Shown here: positions 8,974 to 17,518 of the stretch, in pieces | Layout: each line of letters starts with the position of its first letter | Numbering within the stretch: position 1 is the stretch's first letter | Origin: Paraburkholderia phenazinium | Lineage (GTDB): Bacteria > Pseudomonadota > Gammaproteobacteria > Burkholderiales > Burkholderiaceae | NCBI RefSeq assembly: GCF_900142845.1 | Contig: NZ_FSRU01000002.1 | Coordinates: 2,790,001 to 2,854,000 of the forward strand | Length of the DNA stretch: 64,000 nucleotides | Direction of reading: 5' to 3' | Position numbers and translations under genes: made by a program | Notes under the pieces: generated by a model | Told to the model about the DNA's origin: nothing | The model's database searches: none | Seen by the model: the letters and a program-made list of their open reading frames with translations, nothing else

Positions 8974-9636
8974 TCAGCCGATGCTCGACCACTTCAGCAG
9001 CTTCGTGATGTCACCCTTGATCTTGCTCGGGTTCGGATCTTTCGGGAAACGCATCATCAGATTGCCGTTCGGATCGACCACGAAGATGTGATCGGTGAGG
9101 CTCGTGCCGGCATCGACCGGCAGCCAGGCGGTCAGCGCGGCCGGGTCGGCGATCAGCTTGCGCGTGTCCGGATAGGCTTTTTCGATGACGTCCGACACGT
9201 TGCCGGCGTCGGTGCGCAGCCAGACCTCGACCACCCGCTCACGCTCCGGTCCTTGCGTCGCGCGCACCTGGCGCATGAAATACAGCTTGGTGACGCAAGC
9301 CTTGTCGCAGGCGCTGCTGTCGACGGAAACCAGCAGCCATTTGCCGCGCAGCGAGGCGAGCGCCAGCAGCTTGCCGTCGTCGCCCGTCACGACCAGGCCC
9401 TCGGGAATCGGCCGCTGCGGCTCGACCAGCGCGCCGTAACTCGTGCTGCCGCCGGTGGGTTTGATGACGTAGTACGTGAAGTACGAGCCGATTACCGGCG
9501 CGGCGCAGACGAGCGCGATCAGCAGCATCATCCAGCGGCCGCGATGCCACGATCCTTTGCCGTGGGGCTGACCGGGCATCACGGCCGGGCCAGCGGATTT
9601 GCCGGCTTGCGGCGAACGGGGAGATTGCGTCGACAC
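8974..9636 (-). CDS. Membrane-anchored SCO-like thioredoxin-fold protein
   Basis: This 220-residue protein has a short polar N-terminus, one membrane segment at about 35-58 and a periplasmic thioredoxin-like domain. The domain has CDKAC (Cys110 and Cys114), the C-x3-C spacing of SCO proteins. It also has a His at 183 in DHIFVVDPNGNLMMRF, matching the SCO metal-binding His context. Proteins of this type are usually annotated as hypothetical membrane proteins of the cox operon. It lies between surf1 and ctaA. A role in copper delivery or thiol chemistry for oxidase assembly is inferred from motif and position. Confidence 0.75.
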   Translation of the reverse strand: MSTQSPRSPQAGKSAGPAVMPGQPHGKGSWHRGRWMMLLIALVCAAPVIGSYFTYYVIKPTGGSTSYGALVEPQRPIPEGLVVTGDDGKLLALASLRGKWLLVSVDSSACDKACVTKLYFMRQVRATQGPERERVVEVWLRTDAGNVSDVIEKAYPDTRKLIADPAALTAWLPVDAGTSLTDHIFVVDPNGNLMMRFPKDPNPSKIKGDITKLLKWSSIG

Positions 9637-9655
9637 TACAAAACCTCTTTAAATG

Positions 9656-10372
9656 TTAGGTGCTGGGCGCGTGCTCTTTCTTTGCTGCGCGCCGCGCGGC
9701 ATAGAGACCGAAGGCCAGCGCCGCGATTGCCATGCCCCACCATTGCAGCATGTAGCCGTAGTTGCGCTCGACATCGGTGTCCGGCGCCGGCCAGTCGCGC
9801 ACCAGCTTGTCGCCATCGTCGCTCAACTGCTGGATCACGAACGGCTGCAGCGGCAACCCGGTCTCCGCAGCGTACGCGCTCACATCCAGATTCTGCCGGA
9901 TCAACTGGTGCGCGGCCGAGCCGCCCTGCCCCAGTTCGAACGCGCGGGTTGCATCGGCGCGCGCAATGCCTTCGATCTCGATCTGACCTGCCGGCGTGAC
10001 GTACGGTGCGATAGTGGTGCGATCGGCGATGTTGCGCGGCAACCAGCCGCGATTGACCAGCACGTAACCGCCATCGGCGAGTTTAAAGGGCATCACGACG
10101 TAAAAGCCCGGCTGGTCGTTATACGGGCGATTGTCGAGATACACCACCTTGTCGGCGACGAAGCTGCCGCGTGCGCGCACCCGGTGAAATTCGATATCCT
10201 TCAGCGCAACCGGCGCGCCGCTGAGCGGCTCGGCCGGCGCGTTTTCGAACTGCGTGATGTGGGCCTGCAGAGCCTCTTTCTGATGCGCGCGATCGCGCTG
10301 CCAGAAACCCAGCCGCACCGTCACCGCCACGACGATCAGGATCAGCAGTGCCGGCAACCAGCGGATCTTCAT
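9656..10372 (-). CDS. SURF1-family cytochrome oxidase assembly protein
   Basis: Inner-membrane protein of about 238 residues with an N-terminal and a C-terminal transmembrane helix enclosing a periplasmic domain, the SURF1 layout. Visible family features are RLGFWQRDRAHQKE after the first helix, LDNRPYNDQPGFYVVMPFKLADGGYVLVNRGWLP, and the C-terminal NYGYMLQWWGMAIAALAFGLY. SURF1 assists heme a insertion into subunit I. I chose the ATG at 10372 in front of KIRWLPALL. The gene lies 19 nt upstream of the SCO-like gene in the same direction. Confidence 0.9.
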   Translation of the reverse strand: MKIRWLPALLILIVVAVTVRLGFWQRDRAHQKEALQAHITQFENAPAEPLSGAPVALKDIEFHRVRARGSFVADKVVYLDNRPYNDQPGFYVVMPFKLADGGYVLVNRGWLPRNIADRTTIAPYVTPAGQIEIEGIARADATRAFELGQGGSAAHQLIRQNLDVSAYAAETGLPLQPFVIQQLSDDGDKLVRDWPAPDTDVERNYGYMLQWWGMAIAALAFGLYAARRAAKKEHAPST

Positions 10373-10459
10373 CGTGCCGGCCCCAGGGCCATACGCGGCG
10401 CAACGCACGGTGCGATAATAACCATCTTGCCTTTGCGCTCCTGAATTTCAGCTGATTTC

Positions 10460-10669
10460 ATGCACATTATCGTTCCCATCGCCTTTGCCCTGATCATTGC
10501 CAGTATGGCCTCGGCGCTGTACTTCATGATGCACGACAAGGGCAAGACGAAACGCATGGTCTGGTCGCTGGCCACTCGCGTGGGCCTGTCGATCTCGCTG
10601 TTCCTCTTCATCCTGTTTGCTCACTGGATGGGGTGGATCCAGTCGACCGGCATTCCTTACGGCCGCTAA
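10460..10669 (+). CDS. Twin transmembrane protein, DUF2909 family
   Basis: A 69-residue protein with two hydrophobic helices (about residues 4-22 and 38-56) separated by a basic loop DKGKTKRM. It matches the small DUF2909 proteins found beside cox genes in proteobacteria. It is divergent from surf1 and points toward coxC. Function is unknown; association with oxidase biogenesis is suggested only by conserved position. Confidence 0.85.
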   Translation: MHIIVPIAFALIIASMASALYFMMHDKGKTKRMVWSLATRVGLSISLFLFILFAHWMGWIQSTGIPYGR

Positions 10670-10710
10670 GCCATGCTCATAGGCGGCGCGATTGAGCGCC
10701 CGCCAGAAGC

Positions 10711-10742
10711 AAAACGCCGCCCTGACAGGGTCGAGGGCGGCG
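10711..10742 (-). terminator. Intrinsic terminator after coxC
   Basis: On the minus strand a 9-bp stem (CGCCGCCCT / AGGGCGGCG, 10-nt loop) is followed by TTTT. It lies 110 nt past the coxC stop and would separate coxC from surf1 and the genes beyond. Confidence 0.7.
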
Positions 10743-10851
10743 CTGCATCAGCCTGCATACTACTCGTGGGCTCCGCCGCTTGCAGCGAACCCGGCAATCC
10801 AGACGCCTGCGCGTAGCGGGTAACAATGACCGCGCGCAGGCCCGTCAAGCT

Positions 10852-11709
10852 TTACAGCCAGTACACGACAACGTACAGCCCGAGCCACACCACGTCCACA
10901 AAGTGCCAGTACCAGGCCGCCCCTTCAAAGGCGAAGTGGTGATCCGCCGTGAAGTGGCCGCGGATCACACGCACCAGCACCACCGTCAGCATCGTGCCGC
11001 CCAGAAACACGTGGAAGCCGTGGAAGCCGGTCAGCAGGAAGAACGTCGAACCATACACGCCTGAGGCCAGCGTCAGGTTCAGTTCGTTGTACGCGTGGTA
11101 GTACTCGAAACCTTGCAGGAACAGGAAGCACAGTCCCAGCAACACCGTCGCGGCCAGCCACGCAATGGTCTTGTTGCGATGGTTCTCGCGCAGCGCATGG
11201 TGAGCCACCGTCAGCGTCGCGCCCGAGGACAGCAGCAACGCCGTGTTGATGGTCGGCACCGGCCACGGTTGCATCGACTTGAAGTGGGACACGAGCGTTG
11301 CCGGTCCGATGTTCGGCCACACCGCCGTGAAGTCAGGCCAGATCAGCTTGTAGTCGAGGCTGCCCAGTTCATGCAGCGCAATTTCACGGGCGTAGAACAG
11401 CGCGCCGAAAAACGCGCCGAAGAACATGACTTCGGAGAAGATGAACCAGCTCATGCTCCAACGGTACGACTTGTCGACGTTCTTGCCGTACATGCCACCT
11501 TCGGATTCGGAGATCGCGTCGCCGAACCAGTGCCACAACGTGTAGAGCAGCCACAACAAACCGGCGAGCACCGTAATCGGCGCCCAGCTTTCGCCGTTGA
11601 TCCAGGCCGCAAGCGATGACAGCATGACCAGCAGCCCGATGGCCGCGCTGATCGGATGCCGCGACGGATGCGGTACGAAATAGTACGGGCTCTCGTTTTG
11701 ACCGCTCAT
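10852..11709 (-). CDS. coxC: Cytochrome c oxidase subunit III
   Basis: Subunit III of the aa3-type oxidase, a seven-helix membrane protein of 285 residues. Family features include YYFVPHPSRHPISAAIG at the N-terminus, MSWFIFSEVMFFGAFFGALFYAREIA containing the conserved acidic residue, and GFHGFHVFLGGTMLTVVLVRVIRGHFTADHHFAFEGAAWYWHFVDVVW near the C-terminus. It follows the DUF2970 gene by about 160 nt, a stretch with no gene. Confidence 0.97.
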   Translation of the reverse strand: MSGQNESPYYFVPHPSRHPISAAIGLLVMLSSLAAWINGESWAPITVLAGLLWLLYTLWHWFGDAISESEGGMYGKNVDKSYRWSMSWFIFSEVMFFGAFFGALFYAREIALHELGSLDYKLIWPDFTAVWPNIGPATLVSHFKSMQPWPVPTINTALLLSSGATLTVAHHALRENHRNKTIAWLAATVLLGLCFLFLQGFEYYHAYNELNLTLASGVYGSTFFLLTGFHGFHVFLGGTMLTVVLVRVIRGHFTADHHFAFEGAAWYWHFVDVVWLGLYVVVYWL

Positions 11710-11871
11710 TCTTGATTCTCCACTTCAGTCCAGTTGTTCCGCTCGATCCGGATGGGTCCGGCTGTCTCTCCGGCGGTGCGTCGATACCGCACCGCTTCAC
11801 TCTAATTTCGGGGCTGTGTCCGGCCCGGTGCTACCGCTTTTGCTGTTTCCCTCTACTGCGCGCCGGGCGCC

Positions 11872-12096
11872 TTAGCCCACCACCGCGCGTACCACCAGAA
11901 TCAGGATGCCGATAAAAATCGCCGCACCGATCAGCGCCGCCGCCAGCACGTGGAGCGGATTGAGCTGGGTGGCGTCCGATTCCAGGTCGCGCCGTTTGCG
12001 CACGCCGAAAAACGCCCAGAACACGGCTTTCATCGACTGGCTGAAGCTGCCTTTCCCTGCAGCAGGGCCACCACCGCTACCGCCGTTGTCACTCAT
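11872..12096 (-). CDS. DUF2970 small membrane protein
   Basis: A 74-residue protein with a Gly/Ser-rich N-terminus, a conserved AVFWAFFGVRKRRDLESDATQLNPLHVLAAAL block and a C-terminal membrane helix. This is the DUF2970 family regularly found in beta-proteobacterial cox operons. It follows the 44-aa assembly protein by only 13 nt. In related genomes, from memory, a cox11/ctaG gene sits between these two; here there is none. Confidence 0.85.
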   Translation of the reverse strand: MSDNGGSGGGPAAGKGSFSQSMKAVFWAFFGVRKRRDLESDATQLNPLHVLAAALIGAAIFIGILILVVRAVVG

Positions 12097-12109
12097 TGCG
12101 CGATCGTCT

Positions 12110-12244
12110 TCAGGAGAAAAAGCTCCGCTTGACGAAGATACCCACGAAAAACGCAGCGGCGATGGCCAGCATGAGCAAACCGAGCCGCAGGTTGCCCGCG
12201 CGGATTTCCTCAGGCGTACGTCGTTGTAGTGGATTCCGGGTCAT
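12110..12244 (-). CDS. Cytochrome oxidase small assembly protein (44 aa)
   Basis: A 44-residue protein starting MTRNPLQRRTPEEIRAGNLR, with one membrane helix (about 20-38) ending KRSFFS. It matches the very small proteins placed directly after coxA in Burkholderiales. An in-frame extension upstream to 12364 has no family support and runs almost to the coxA stop, so I use the ATG at 12244. The function in oxidase assembly is taken from family annotation and has no visible catalytic motif. Confidence 0.8.
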   Translation of the reverse strand: MTRNPLQRRTPEEIRAGNLRLGLLMLAIAAAFFVGIFVKRSFFS

Positions 12245-12370
12245 GCTGGAGTTTCTCGGTACTTCACCAATGGAGCGTCGCTCTGCCACTTTAAGACTTC
12301 GCGGCGCTACGCCTTCGTTGCACCCGGTCCGGCTTGCGCCAGGACCAGGCCTATCGCGATACAACCACGC

Positions 12371-13987
12371 TTACTCGACCGTCGGCGGGTTTTCGAACGT
12401 GTGAAACGGAGCCGGGCTCGGCACGGTCCATTCGAGGCCCGTCGCGCCATCCCACGGCTTGTCGCTCGCCTTCTCGAGTTCGCCACCGCCGCGGTAAGCC
12501 GGCAGGGCAACCGCAAACAGGAAGTACACCTGAGCGAGGCCGAAGCCGAACGCGCCGATGGTGATGACCTGGTTCCAGTCGGTGAACTGCGCCGGGTAGT
12601 CTGCGTAACGACGCGGCATGCCTGCGAGACCCACGAAGTGCATCGGCAGGAAGGCGAGGTTAAAGAAGATCATCGAGGCCCAGAAGTGGATCTTGCCGCG
12701 CGTCTCGTTGTACATCCAGCCGGTCCACTTCGGCGACCAGTAGTACCAGCCGGAGAAGAGCCCGAACAGCGAGCCCGCCACCAGCACGTAGTGGAAGTGC
12801 GCCACCACGAAGTAGGTGCCGTGATACTGGATGTCGAGCGGCGCCATGGCGAGCATCAGGCCCGTCAGACCGCCGAACGTGAACACGAACAGGAAGCCCA
12901 CCGCGAACAGCATCGGCGTTTCGAAGGTCAGCGAACCGCGCCACATCGTGGCCACCCAGTTGAACACCTTCACGCCGGTCGGCACGGCAATCAGCATGGT
13001 GGCGTACATGAAGAACAGCTGGCCCGTCACCGGCATGCCGGTGGCGAACATGTGGTGCGCCCAGACCATGAACGACAGGATCGCGATCGACGACGTGGCG
13101 TACACCATCGAGCTATAGCCGAACAGCGGCTTGCGCGAGAACGCCGGAATCACCTGCGAGACGATCCCGAACGCCGGCAAGATCATGATGTAGACCTCGG
13201 GGTGCCCGAAGAACCAGAAGATGTGCTGGTACATCACCGGGTCGCCGCCGCCCGCTGCGTTGAAGAACGAGGTGCCGAAGTGGCGGTCGAACAGCAGCAT
13301 GGTGATCGCACCGGCCAGAACCGGCATCACGGCAATCAGCAGGTAAGCGGTGATGAGCCACGTCCAGACGAACATCGGCATCTTCATCAGCGTCAGGCCC
13401 GGCGCGCGCATGTTCAGGATCGTCACGACGATGTTGATCCCGCCCATGATCGACGAGGCGCCCATCAAGTGGACCGCGAAAATCGCGAAGTCCATGCCCG
13501 GTCCCATCTGCGTGGAGAGCGGCGCGTACAGCGTCCAGCCCGCAGCGGTTGCCCCGCCCGGCGCGAAGAACGAACCCACCAGCAGCACCGCCGCCACCGG
13601 CAGCAGCCAGAAGCTGAAGTTGTTCATGCGGGCGAAGGCCATGTCCGACGCGCCGATCTGCAGCGGCACCATCCAGTTCGCGAAGCCGACGAAGGCCGGC
13701 ATGATCGCACCGAACACCATGATCAGGCCGTGCATCGTGGTCAACTGGTTGAAGAACTCGGGGCGCATGATCTGCAGGCCCGGCTCGAACAGTTCGGCAC
13801 GGATCAACAGCGCCATCACGCCCCCGGACAGGAACATGGTGAACGAGAAGATCAGGTACAGCGTACCGATATCCTTGTGGTTCGTGGCATACAGCCAGCG
13901 ACGCCAGCCATGCGGCGTCCCATGCGCATGGGGGTCGCCATGGACGTGCTCGTGGCCCGCAACTACATCGTGTCCAACGCTAGACAT
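12371..13987 (-). CDS. coxA: Cytochrome c oxidase subunit I
   Basis: Catalytic subunit of the aa3-type oxidase, holding heme a and the heme a3-CuB centre. It has 538 residues and twelve helices. Visible signatures: FNQLTTMHGLIMVFGAIMP with a heme a His; the WFFGHPEVYIMILPAFG region with the CuB/Tyr crosslink His and the D/K-channel Glu; HHMFATGMPV with the CuB His pair; and FVVAHFHYVLVAGS with the heme a and a3 histidines. It is read directly after coxB. The 106-nt gap to the next gene holds no separate gene. Confidence 0.98.
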   Translation of the reverse strand: MSSVGHDVVAGHEHVHGDPHAHGTPHGWRRWLYATNHKDIGTLYLIFSFTMFLSGGVMALLIRAELFEPGLQIMRPEFFNQLTTMHGLIMVFGAIMPAFVGFANWMVPLQIGASDMAFARMNNFSFWLLPVAAVLLVGSFFAPGGATAAGWTLYAPLSTQMGPGMDFAIFAVHLMGASSIMGGINIVVTILNMRAPGLTLMKMPMFVWTWLITAYLLIAVMPVLAGAITMLLFDRHFGTSFFNAAGGGDPVMYQHIFWFFGHPEVYIMILPAFGIVSQVIPAFSRKPLFGYSSMVYATSSIAILSFMVWAHHMFATGMPVTGQLFFMYATMLIAVPTGVKVFNWVATMWRGSLTFETPMLFAVGFLFVFTFGGLTGLMLAMAPLDIQYHGTYFVVAHFHYVLVAGSLFGLFSGWYYWSPKWTGWMYNETRGKIHFWASMIFFNLAFLPMHFVGLAGMPRRYADYPAQFTDWNQVITIGAFGFGLAQVYFLFAVALPAYRGGGELEKASDKPWDGATGLEWTVPSPAPFHTFENPPTVE

Positions 13988-14030
13988 GACAATCTCCTAA
14001 AGCTAATTCTGCGGTACTGACATGAACACG

Positions 14031-15638
14031 TCAGGCAGCCGGGCTGATCTGGACTCGCCGGGCTTCTTTGGCGTCGCTACCGCCGGTGACCGTTTCCGGT
14101 TTCTTCAAAATAATATGGTCTTCGGCAATGCCGGCCGCCTTCAGCGCATCGCGCACGGCTTCCGCGCGGCTCTTGGCCAGCTTCGCGTTGACCTCGGCCG
14201 AGCCGGTTGCATCAGTAAAACCCGACAGCGTGAACTTCGCATCGGGATGCGCCTTGGCGTAGTCCGCAGCCGCGTCGACCGCGGCCTTCGCGTCGTCCGG
14301 CAGCGTGCTCTTGCCGGTTTCGAAGTAGACGTTGGCCGGCAATGCGGCTTGCGGTTGCGACGCCGCGCTGTCCGAACCGCCGGCGGCCGGGGCCGCACCG
14401 CTGGCGGCGCCTGAGTCGGAGGGCGCGGCGGCGCCGCTCGCGCCTGCCGCTGCGTCCGCAAGGTGGTCGCCGCCTTCCGGCAGCTTGCCGTTGCGAGCGT
14501 CCGCCACCTGCTTCGGCTGGAGAATGTCGCCCGTGTGGTTGCCCCACGAGTTGCGCTCGAAGGTGATAACAGACGCGATTTCGACGTCGTTCAGGGTGGG
14601 CGCCCACGACGGCATCACGTTCTTGCCCTTCAGCACGATGCTCACGTGTTGCGCGATCGGGCCGTTGGCGATCTTGCTGCCGTCGAGCGCCGGGAACGCG
14701 CCTGCACCCTTGCCGGTGGGCTGGTGGCAGACCGCGCAGTTCGACGCGTAGACCTTGCCGCCGCGCTCCATCAACTCGGCCATGGTGTAGGTCTTGTTCG
14801 GATCGTCAGCGCCGGCGGCCATTTTCTTCTTCTGGTCGTCGACCCACTTTGCATAGTCGTCAGCCGAAAGCACTTCGACCACAACCGGCATGAAGGCGTG
14901 TTCCTTGCCGCACAGTTCGGTACAGAAGCCGCGGAAGGTGCCGGTCTTGTCGGCCTTGAACCACGTGTCGCGCACGAAGCCCGGAATCGCATCCTGCTTC
15001 ACGCCGAAGGCCGGCACGTACCAGGAGTGGACCACGTCGTTAGCGGTGGTGATGATGCGGATCTTCTTGTCGACCGGCACCACGAGCGGGTTGTCGACTT
15101 CCTGCAGATACGTATCGGAGATGGGCTGCTGGCCGTCGGTTTCGGCGCGCGGCGTGCTGAGGGTGGACAGGAAGCTGATGCCTTCGCCCGGACCCTTCAC
15201 GTAGTCATAGCCCCACTTCCACTGATAGCCGGTCACCTTGATGGTGAGATCGGAGTTCGTGGTGTCCTTCATCGCCACGACCGTTCTGGTGGCGGGGAGC
15301 GCCATCAGCACGACGATGATGAATGGGACGATCGTCCAGATAATTTCGACGGTGGTGCTTTCGTGGAAATGGGAGGCTTTGTGGCCTTTCGACTTGCGGT
15401 GAGCGAAGACCGAATAGAACATCACGCCGAACACGCCCACGAAGATCACCGTACAGAGGATCAACATGAAGGTGTGCAGGTGATAGAGCTCCTCAGCGAT
15501 AGCGGTTGCAGGCGGCTGGAGGTTGATCTCGTTGACGGCGGGGCCGCCCGGACTGTCGCCTACTGCCAGCGCAGCGCCGGCAAAGAGCAGCCCGGTAAGC
15601 GCCAGCCCGCCCATGAGGGCTCGCTTGATTGTTTTCAT
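14031..15638 (-). CDS. coxB: Cytochrome c oxidase subunit II with fused cytochrome c and OmpA-like domains
   Basis: Three modules are visible. First, a signal peptide and two membrane helices lead to a CuA cupredoxin domain with ligands His about 204, Cys239, Cys243, His247 and Met250 (CTELCGKEHAFM). Second is a c-type cytochrome with CAVCH at 301-305 and a likely axial Met at 342. Third, after an Ala/Ser/Gly-rich linker, an OmpA-like domain (about 437-533) reads VYFETGKSTLPDDAK to SRAEAVRDALKAAGI. The subunit passes electrons from cytochrome c to subunit I. The start at 15638 has AAGGAAG close upstream; an ATG at 15662 is also possible. At 535 residues it is far longer than a plain subunit II. 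Confidence 0.96.
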   Translation of the reverse strand: MKTIKRALMGGLALTGLLFAGAALAVGDSPGGPAVNEINLQPPATAIAEELYHLHTFMLILCTVIFVGVFGVMFYSVFAHRKSKGHKASHFHESTTVEIIWTIVPFIIVVLMALPATRTVVAMKDTTNSDLTIKVTGYQWKWGYDYVKGPGEGISFLSTLSTPRAETDGQQPISDTYLQEVDNPLVVPVDKKIRIITTANDVVHSWYVPAFGVKQDAIPGFVRDTWFKADKTGTFRGFCTELCGKEHAFMPVVVEVLSADDYAKWVDDQKKKMAAGADDPNKTYTMAELMERGGKVYASNCAVCHQPTGKGAGAFPALDGSKIANGPIAQHVSIVLKGKNVMPSWAPTLNDVEIASVITFERNSWGNHTGDILQPKQVADARNGKLPEGGDHLADAAAGASGAAAPSDSGAASGAAPAAGGSDSAASQPQAALPANVYFETGKSTLPDDAKAAVDAAADYAKAHPDAKFTLSGFTDATGSAEVNAKLAKSRAEAVRDALKAAGIAEDHIILKKPETVTGGSDAKEARRVQISPAA

Positions 15639-15729
15639 AGCTTCCTTACCCAAATTTTCCATTCAAACCCTCGACCCCGCTGGAAGGCTGTCTCGCGCGC
15701 CCCCTGAACGGCGCGAGCCTCAAGGCGTC

Positions 15730-16203
15730 TTAACAACGCCTGAGCCACATGCGCAATTCGCCTGCAAATTGCGCGCGCCGATACTGCGCGAGGTGTTGCC
15801 CGATCATGATCGTCTGGCCACGCGAGACCAGTTTGATGTGGTCACGCGGCGTTGCGCCCGGCTCAATCTGCACCCAGCGTGGATTGAATTCGAACTGCGT
15901 GACTTGCTCCGCACTAACCCGTTCGATCACGAGCCGGTTCGGAAACAGCCTGATGCGTTCGTAGTCCACAGCATGACGCGCGTATATTGCAAAAGCGATA
16001 CCGACCGCCAGCAACTCGATGCCAGTGAACGGCAACACCAGCCAGGCGCCGATCAGATCCAGCATGAAAGCGATTACCAGCGAGACCACCGCAAGCGACA
16101 GATAGAAGCATACAAACTGCTTAGGGGACACCGAACAGTTGCGTTTCATCGTCCAGTCCTTGAGGACCGGTTCCGACTCCGCCAGCAGATCAGATGACGC
16201 CAT
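15730..16203 (-). CDS. DUF2244 membrane protein
   Basis: A 157-residue protein with two adjacent hydrophobic helices (about 30-50 and 52-70) and a soluble C-terminal part containing RIRLFPNRLVIERV and FNPRWVQIE, typical of DUF2244. It is the first gene downstream of the strong promoter near 16340 and precedes coxB in the same direction, so it probably heads the cox operon. Function is unknown. Confidence 0.85.
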   Translation of the reverse strand: MASSDLLAESEPVLKDWTMKRNCSVSPKQFVCFYLSLAVVSLVIAFMLDLIGAWLVLPFTGIELLAVGIAFAIYARHAVDYERIRLFPNRLVIERVSAEQVTQFEFNPRWVQIEPGATPRDHIKLVSRGQTIMIGQHLAQYRRAQFAGELRMWLRRC

Positions 16204-16326
16204 CGCTGTCTCCTGCGAGTTGCCTCTTAACCTTGCCTGTTACTCAGTTCGTGCCGCCCTGCCCTGCTGTCCAGCCCCTCGGGCCTGCCGCCGCGGAAGT
16301 GGGAACTCCGAGCGACAAACTGACGC

Positions 16327-16355
16327 ATTATAGGCGCGTTCAATGGCATCCACAA
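16327..16355 (-). promoter_or_regulatory. Sigma-70 promoter of the cox operon
   Basis: Minus strand: -35 TTGTGG (16350-16355), a 17-nt spacer and a perfect -10 TATAAT (16327-16332). Transcription would start near 16320, giving a leader of about 115 nt before the DUF2244 ATG. The rest of the 268-nt gap holds nothing else I can name. Confidence 0.75.
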
Positions 16356-16471
16356 GCAACGGCCTATCGGCCTGGAAGCCAGGCCTGACAAGCCTCTGCG
16401 CCATTTTGACGCGCCTCGGGAGGCACTTTTGCCCCCGTAATTTCAGGCATAACAGATGCCCTCTTTCCGCC

Positions 16472-17434
16472 TCAACGATTCTTCGACGGGCCGCGTCCAA
16501 TGTCTTCGAGACGCACGATTCCGTGTCCTTCCGCGGTCATGCGCGGCACCGCTTTCCAGGCATGTCCGTAGATCACCTCGAAGGTCAAAGGAAGCGTGCC
16601 GTCGGCACGGCGGCGCGCTTCCAACGCCCCGAGCAGCGCCTTGTGCAGACGCCGTGCGGCCGGGTTGTCCGACTCGCGCTGGAACGGGTAAGCGCCCCAG
16701 CGGCGCACATCCGCAAGCAGGGACTGCGGCGACTTGTAGGTGATCGTGATCGTCTCCTGGTCCATCACCGGGATTTCAAAGCCGCTCTCCACCAGCATAT
16801 CGCCCAGATCGTGCATGTCGACAAAATCGATCACATGCCTGGCGGACGGCACCCCGTGCGCGGCCTCCACTTCGGCATAAGCGCCGCGCAACTCCTTCAG
16901 TGTATCGGGACCGAGCGTGCTGAACATCAGTAGACCTCCTACCTTGAGCACGCGCTGCCACTCTGGAAACACCAGATCGGGCCGCGAGTGCCAGTGCAAG
17001 GCGAGGTTCGACCAGATGAATTCGAATGCGCCGGCCGCAAACGGCAAGGCCGAGAAATCGGCCTGGGCGAAGCGCGGACCGCGCGCGCCCAGCGCCTTGC
17101 CGATCGACGCCGGCAGAAAGCGCCGCCAGCTCGTGTCGCCGGCGTCGTGCCGCAGCGCGCGGCCGAGCATCGCCTGCGAAAGGTCGGTGCCGAACACGGG
17201 CGCCTGCGGAAAGCGCTCGCGCAGGCCCGGCAGGTCGTCGCCCGCGCCGCAACCCGCGTCGAGGACGCTGGCCGGGTTGACCTTGATGTAGTCGAGGCGC
17301 TCGCGCATGCGCTGGGCGATCTCGCGCGGCAGGAATGCAACCTCGTCGAAGGTCGCGGCGCGGCGGTCGAAAATCCGCTGAAGGCGCCGGGAATCATAGG
17401 CCGGACGGCTAGTTTTTGCGGGAGATGGGGACAT
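16472..17434 (-). CDS. BioC-like SAM-dependent methyltransferase
   Basis: Class I methyltransferase of 320 residues with the SAM-binding motif VLDAGCGAGDDLPGLRERFP (around residue 65), FGTDLSQAML, and FSALPFAAGAFEFIWSNLALHWH. The overall pattern fits the BioC group, which methylates malonyl-ACP at the start of biotin synthesis. No other biotin gene is adjacent, so the substrate is uncertain. The ATG at 17434 (MSPSPAKTSRPAYDSRRLQRIFDRRA) is chosen over an upstream ATG at 17485. It is divergent from comF with an 84-nt gap. Confidence 0.8.
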   Translation of the reverse strand: MSPSPAKTSRPAYDSRRLQRIFDRRAATFDEVAFLPREIAQRMRERLDYIKVNPASVLDAGCGAGDDLPGLRERFPQAPVFGTDLSQAMLGRALRHDAGDTSWRRFLPASIGKALGARGPRFAQADFSALPFAAGAFEFIWSNLALHWHSRPDLVFPEWQRVLKVGGLLMFSTLGPDTLKELRGAYAEVEAAHGVPSARHVIDFVDMHDLGDMLVESGFEIPVMDQETITITYKSPQSLLADVRRWGAYPFQRESDNPAARRLHKALLGALEARRRADGTLPLTFEVIYGHAWKAVPRMTAEGHGIVRLEDIGRGPSKNR

Positions 17435-17518
17435 GGGAGACACACGGACGAAGAGCTCGAAGTATACTCGCTCGCTCCCCTCCATTCAGCGCAGGAGGCC
17501 TTCGCGGGCGGCCCACCG

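Noticed and set aside
12401..14020. Long open frame on the plus strand opposite coxA
   Set aside because: It mirrors coxA codons, is Arg/His-rich, has no family features, and coxA is certain on the other strand.
16988..17518. N-terminal extension of comF
   Set aside because: It would overlap the methyltransferase gene on the other strand and adds no conserved sequence; the ATG at 17519 gives the normal ComF length.
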